From JBGTKH01 sp041744735 (GTDB lineage: Bacteria; Planctomycetota; Planctomycetia; Pirellulales; Pirellulaceae): a stretch of DNA of 9,197 nt. The notes beneath the pieces are model-generated. The model worked only from the letters and a program-made list of their open reading frames with translations. It ran no database searches and was not told where the DNA came from. The DNA lies in assembly GCA_041744735.1 (NCBI GenBank), contig JBGTKH010000242.1:1-9197 (forward strand), read 5' to 3'. Position 1 is the first letter of the stretch. Each line of letters starts with the position of its first letter. Below, one piece after another: positions 7,066-9,197 of this stretch. The position numbers were made by a program, and so were the translations under genes.

Positions 7066-7211
7066 TCCCCTGCCAGCTTGTCTGGCAGGCACGAAAGTTT
7101 TGGAGGCTTGCCGAATGCGGATGCGCAAAAGACTCCCCTGCCAGCTTGTCTGGCAGGAAGCTAAGTTAGCCAGCGGAAACTTTGTTCCCTGCCAGACAAG
7201 CTGGCAGGGGA
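7066..7211. repeat. Three copies of a 24-bp hairpin unit
   Basis: The 24-mer starting TCCCCTGCCAGCTTGTC and ending TGGCAGG occurs exactly at 7066-7089 and 7134-7157, and inverted at 7188-7211. Each copy is itself a hairpin: an 8-bp stem CCTGCCAG/CTGGCAGG with a 5-nt loop. The second and third copies also pair with each other over 24 bp around a 30-nt loop. The cluster occupies most of the 246-bp gap between the permease and DUF4340 genes, where no other gene or clear promoter is seen. It resembles a REP/BIME-type array. The RNA could attenuate transcription or protect mRNA ends, but the role is unknown. Confidence 0.88.
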
Positions 7212-7261
7212 CGACATCAAGATGACGTAGAAACAATTGATAAAGTTGAGGGCCAACTTCG

Positions 7262-9004
7262 ATGAACGAAATGGCAAAAACGTCGATCTTTCTGGCCGTG
7301 GCCATTGTTACCGGCGCCGTGGCCGCATACTTTCGTCCCGCGCCGATCAGCGTGCCGCTGGAGGGCGTGGGCGACAAACTGTTCCCCACGTTCACCGACG
7401 CCACGGCCGCGGCCGGTTTGGAAGTGGTTCGCTACGAACCCAAGGACGATGAAATCCTGAGCCTGAGGATCGTGAACGACGCGGGCGTGTGGTCGATTGC
7501 CTCGCACAAAGATTATCCGGCCGACGCCAAGGATGCCGAAGAGCGAATTCGCAACATGGCCATCAACATGATGGACCTGGAAGTGCTGGGCGTCGCCACG
7601 GATGTGATCGGCGACCATGAGGACTTCGGCGTCGTTGAGCCGGACCGCGAAAAAATCCAACAGGGACAAAAAGGCGTCGGTCAACTCGTCAGCCTACTCG
7701 ACGCATCAGGAAAGAATGTCGCTCAACTGATCATCGGCAGCGAAGTACAAGGCTTCGATGGCCAGCGGTTCGTTCGCCGGCCGGGACAGGGGCGCGTGTA
7801 CGTCGTCAAGCTGGATGCGGAGAAACTCTCGTCGCGATTCGAGGATTGGATCGACAACGATCTGCTGCAACTGAATCGCAACGATTTCGCACAAGTGCGG
7901 CTGAAGGATTATTCGTTCGGCGAAGAGTTCCGGCTGGGACCTAACGGCCTGGTGCCGAATTGGGACCAGCGGCTGGAAGTGGCCCTGGACTGGGATGCTG
8001 AAGAGTTTAAATGGAAGATGAACGAACTGTTAGAAGACCGCGGCGGACGGCTCGAACCCTCCGCGCTGATGGACGATGAGGAATTGAACACGCAGAAGCT
8101 AGACGCACTCCGCGACGGGCTCGATGAATTGAAAATCGTCGACGTAATCAGCAAGCCGAAGGGCCTGACCGCCGACCTCGAAGCGAATCCCGAGTTGTTG
8201 GCGGACGAAGAAACCATGCGATCACTGATCACGCGCGGCTTCTTCCCGGTGCAAATCGGCGGCAGCCGCGCCGAACTGCTCTCCAGCGACGGCGAGGTGC
8301 GTGTCACCACCAAGGACGCCGTCGAATACGTCCTGCGCTTCGGGCGCGTTGCCGGGGTCGAGGAACGCGAGGACGAGACGAACTTAAAGCGTTACCTGCT
8401 CGTGTCAGCCCGCGTCAACGACTCCGTCCTCACCCCGCCCGAACCGACCCCGCTGCCGGAGGCAAAGCCACCCGCAGTCAAACCGCCCGCGCCGGCGCCG
8501 GCTCCTGCCCCGTCGTCCGAAGGCGAGACCGACGGCGAGAAGGCCGACGAAGCCAAGTCAGACGCGGAGAAATCTGACAAGGCAACGTCAAGCGAAACGA
8601 AAGCAGACGAAACGAAATCAGACGAAAACAAAGCGGACAATGCCCAGCCGGACGACACGAAGGGCGACGCTGCGAAGGCCGACGAATCCAAGGCCAAGGC
8701 CGCAGCCGGTGCCTTGGCTGCCGAGCGCGAGCGAATCGAAAAAGAGAATCAGCGGAAGCTCGACGATTTCAACGAAAAACGCGTCACAGCCCAAGACCGC
8801 GTCAAGCAACTCAACGACCGCTTCGGCAAGTGGTATTACGTGATCTCCGAAGACGTCTACCGCAAAATCCACCTCGGCCGCTTCGACGTGATCAAAGTCA
8901 AAACCGAACAGGAAAAAGCCTTCGGCATCGACGTCTTCCGCGAAATGGAACAGGAAGGCTTGAAGAAGGAAACCGATCAGGCCAACCAACCCTCTATTCC
9001 ATAA
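7262..9004 (+). CDS. DUF4340 domain protein, third gene of the Gld-type cluster
   Basis: A 580-residue protein with one N-terminal membrane helix (about 6-23) and no clear cleavage site, so most of it probably sits outside the cytoplasmic membrane. Residues about 50-215 match the DUF4340 pattern seen next to GldFG genes in many bacteria: the strand AGVWSIASHKDYPADAKD (74-91), the helix IRNMAINMMDLEVLG (96-110), the HEDFGVVEP segment (119-127), and VAQLIIGSEVQGFDGQRFVRRPGQGRVYVV (153-182). A second, less recognisable half spans 216-392. Residues 393-487 are low complexity, first proline-rich (KPPAVKPPAPAPAPAP), then Lys/Glu/Asp/Ala/Ser-rich, followed by a short coiled-coil-like helix (about 482-518) and a C-terminal segment (519-580). 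GAGGG (7248-7252) is 9 bases before ATG 7262; an ATG at 7271 is also possible. Its role is not established biochemically. Context says it is an accessory subunit of the ABC complex. Confidence 0.85.
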   Translation: MNEMAKTSIFLAVAIVTGAVAAYFRPAPISVPLEGVGDKLFPTFTDATAAAGLEVVRYEPKDDEILSLRIVNDAGVWSIASHKDYPADAKDAEERIRNMAINMMDLEVLGVATDVIGDHEDFGVVEPDREKIQQGQKGVGQLVSLLDASGKNVAQLIIGSEVQGFDGQRFVRRPGQGRVYVVKLDAEKLSSRFEDWIDNDLLQLNRNDFAQVRLKDYSFGEEFRLGPNGLVPNWDQRLEVALDWDAEEFKWKMNELLEDRGGRLEPSALMDDEELNTQKLDALRDGLDELKIVDVISKPKGLTADLEANPELLADEETMRSLITRGFFPVQIGGSRAELLSSDGEVRVTTKDAVEYVLRFGRVAGVEEREDETNLKRYLLVSARVNDSVLTPPEPTPLPEAKPPAVKPPAPAPAPAPSSEGETDGEKADEAKSDAEKSDKATSSETKADETKSDENKADNAQPDDTKGDAAKADESKAKAAAGALAAERERIEKENQRKLDDFNEKRVTAQDRVKQLNDRFGKWYYVISEDVYRKIHLGRFDVIKVKTEQEKAFGIDVFREMEQEGLKKETDQANQPSIP

Positions 9005-9027
9005 CCTCAAACACCTCGCCAAATCCC

Positions 9028-9052
9028 TCTGCGTCTATCTGCGAAATCTGCG
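9028..9052 (+). repeat. TCTGCG triple repeat
   Basis: TCTGCG occurs three times in 25 bp, at 9028-9033, 9038-9043 and 9047-9052, with spacers of 4 and 3 bases. It begins 24 bases after the DUF4340 stop. Similar phrases are, to my recollection, scattered between genes in planctomycete and related genomes, so this may be a copy of a dispersed intergenic repeat. No function can be assigned. Confidence 0.45.
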
Positions 9053-9075
9053 TTTCCCTTGTTCCCACCGCGCCA

Positions 9076-9096
9076 CCACTCGGGTCGCCCGAGTGG
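9076..9096 (+). terminator. Candidate terminator hairpin after the ABC cluster
   Basis: CCACTCGGG (9076-9084) and CCCGAGTGG (9088-9096) form a perfect 9-bp GC-rich stem with a 3-nt loop, 71 bases after the DUF4340 stop. A T run (TTTT, 9103-9106) follows but is offset by six bases from the stem, weaker than a textbook intrinsic terminator. It sits in the right place to end the cluster before the next gene. It could alternatively be a dispersed palindrome. Confidence 0.5.
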
Positions 9097-9133
9097 AGTG
9101 ATGTTTTGCGAAACCGGCCAAGCATCAATTCAA

Positions 9134-9151
9134 GCCTCCGTCACAGGAGGC
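9134..9151 (+). promoter_or_regulatory. Hairpin covering the Shine-Dalgarno sequence
   Basis: GCCTCC (9134-9139) pairs perfectly with GGAGGC (9146-9151) around the loop GTCACA. The right arm contains the GGAGG of the ribosome binding site AGGAGG (9145-9150), placed 8 bases before the ATG at 9159. In RNA this 6-bp stem could hide the site and lower translation unless opened. The pairing and position are visible; regulation is inference. Confidence 0.45.
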
Positions 9152-9158
9152 CGCGAAC

Positions 9159-9197
9159 ATGCGCGATCAAAACGTGCACTCTTTCGGCCGCGTAGTC
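9159..9197 (+). CDS. Start of a further gene, cut by the window edge
   Basis: The first 13 codons read MRDQNVHSFGRVV and run off the window. Support comes from a perfect AGGAGG (9145-9150) with an ideal 8-base spacer and from its position after the candidate terminator of the ABC cluster. The reading frame is open to the end. The product cannot be identified from 13 residues. The arginine near the end followed by two valines would fit the beginning of a signal peptide or membrane helix, but this is a guess. Confidence 0.6.
   Translation, partial: MRDQNVHSFGRVV

Noticed and set aside
7066..7211. CRISPR array
   Set aside because: There are only three units, one inverted, with unequal spacers (44 and 30 nt), and the unit is a palindromic REP-like hairpin. 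No cas genes are present.
8437..8722. Frameshift or assembly error in the low-complexity part of the DUF4340 gene
   Set aside because: The frame stays open through it and resumes with a plausible folded C-terminal segment, so a natural linker is the simpler reading.

Overview
The window looks like chromosomal DNA of a planctomycete, probably of the Pirellulales type. I infer this from moderately high G+C, long intergenic gaps filled with inverted repeats, a gliding-type ABC cluster with a fused permease/GldG protein followed by a DUF4340 protein, and a typical long NadB. No rRNA, tRNA, CRISPR array or transposase gene was found. All intact genes lie on the + strand.

Layout: (1) 31-777 holds a two-gene toxin-antitoxin-like module, a DUF433 protein followed 6 bp later by a DUF5615 PIN-like protein, with a duplicated 20-mer directly upstream. 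(2) 778-1233 is a gap with no intact gene. It contains a large inverted repeat (878-946), a minus-strand remnant of the C-terminus of a probable beta-propeller (WD40-like) protein (about 998-1135), and a plausible sigma70-type promoter (1158-1186). (3) 1234-2877 is nadB, L-aspartate oxidase, the first step of NAD synthesis from aspartate, standing alone without nadA or nadC. (4) 2878-3115 is an intergenic region dominated by a perfect 29-bp inverted repeat. (5) 3116-9004 is a three-gene cluster: a GldA-type ATPase, a 1033-residue fusion of a GldF-type permease with a GldG-type periplasmic subunit, and a DUF4340 protein anchored by one membrane helix. A 246-bp gap between the last two holds three copies of a 24-bp hairpin unit. 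(6) 9005-9197 holds a short TCTGCG repeat, a strong 9-bp hairpin that may end the cluster, and the first 13 codons of a further gene whose Shine-Dalgarno sequence lies inside a small hairpin.

How the genes work together: the ATPase, the fused permease/GldG protein and the DUF4340 protein very likely form one membrane complex. The ATPase would power the ABC-2 permease in the cytoplasmic membrane. The GldG and DUF4340 parts would project outside the membrane, both carrying lysine/glutamate/aspartate/alanine-rich flexible linkers. The substrate is not known from sequence. Planctomycetes are not known for Bacteroidetes-type gliding, so the gliding name should be read only as a family name. The toxin-antitoxin pair and nadB appear unrelated to this complex.

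The most interesting non-genic signals are the two related large inverted repeats, the triplicated hairpin unit inside the cluster, the decayed gene tail in front of nadB, and the hairpin that could mask the ribosome binding site of the last gene.
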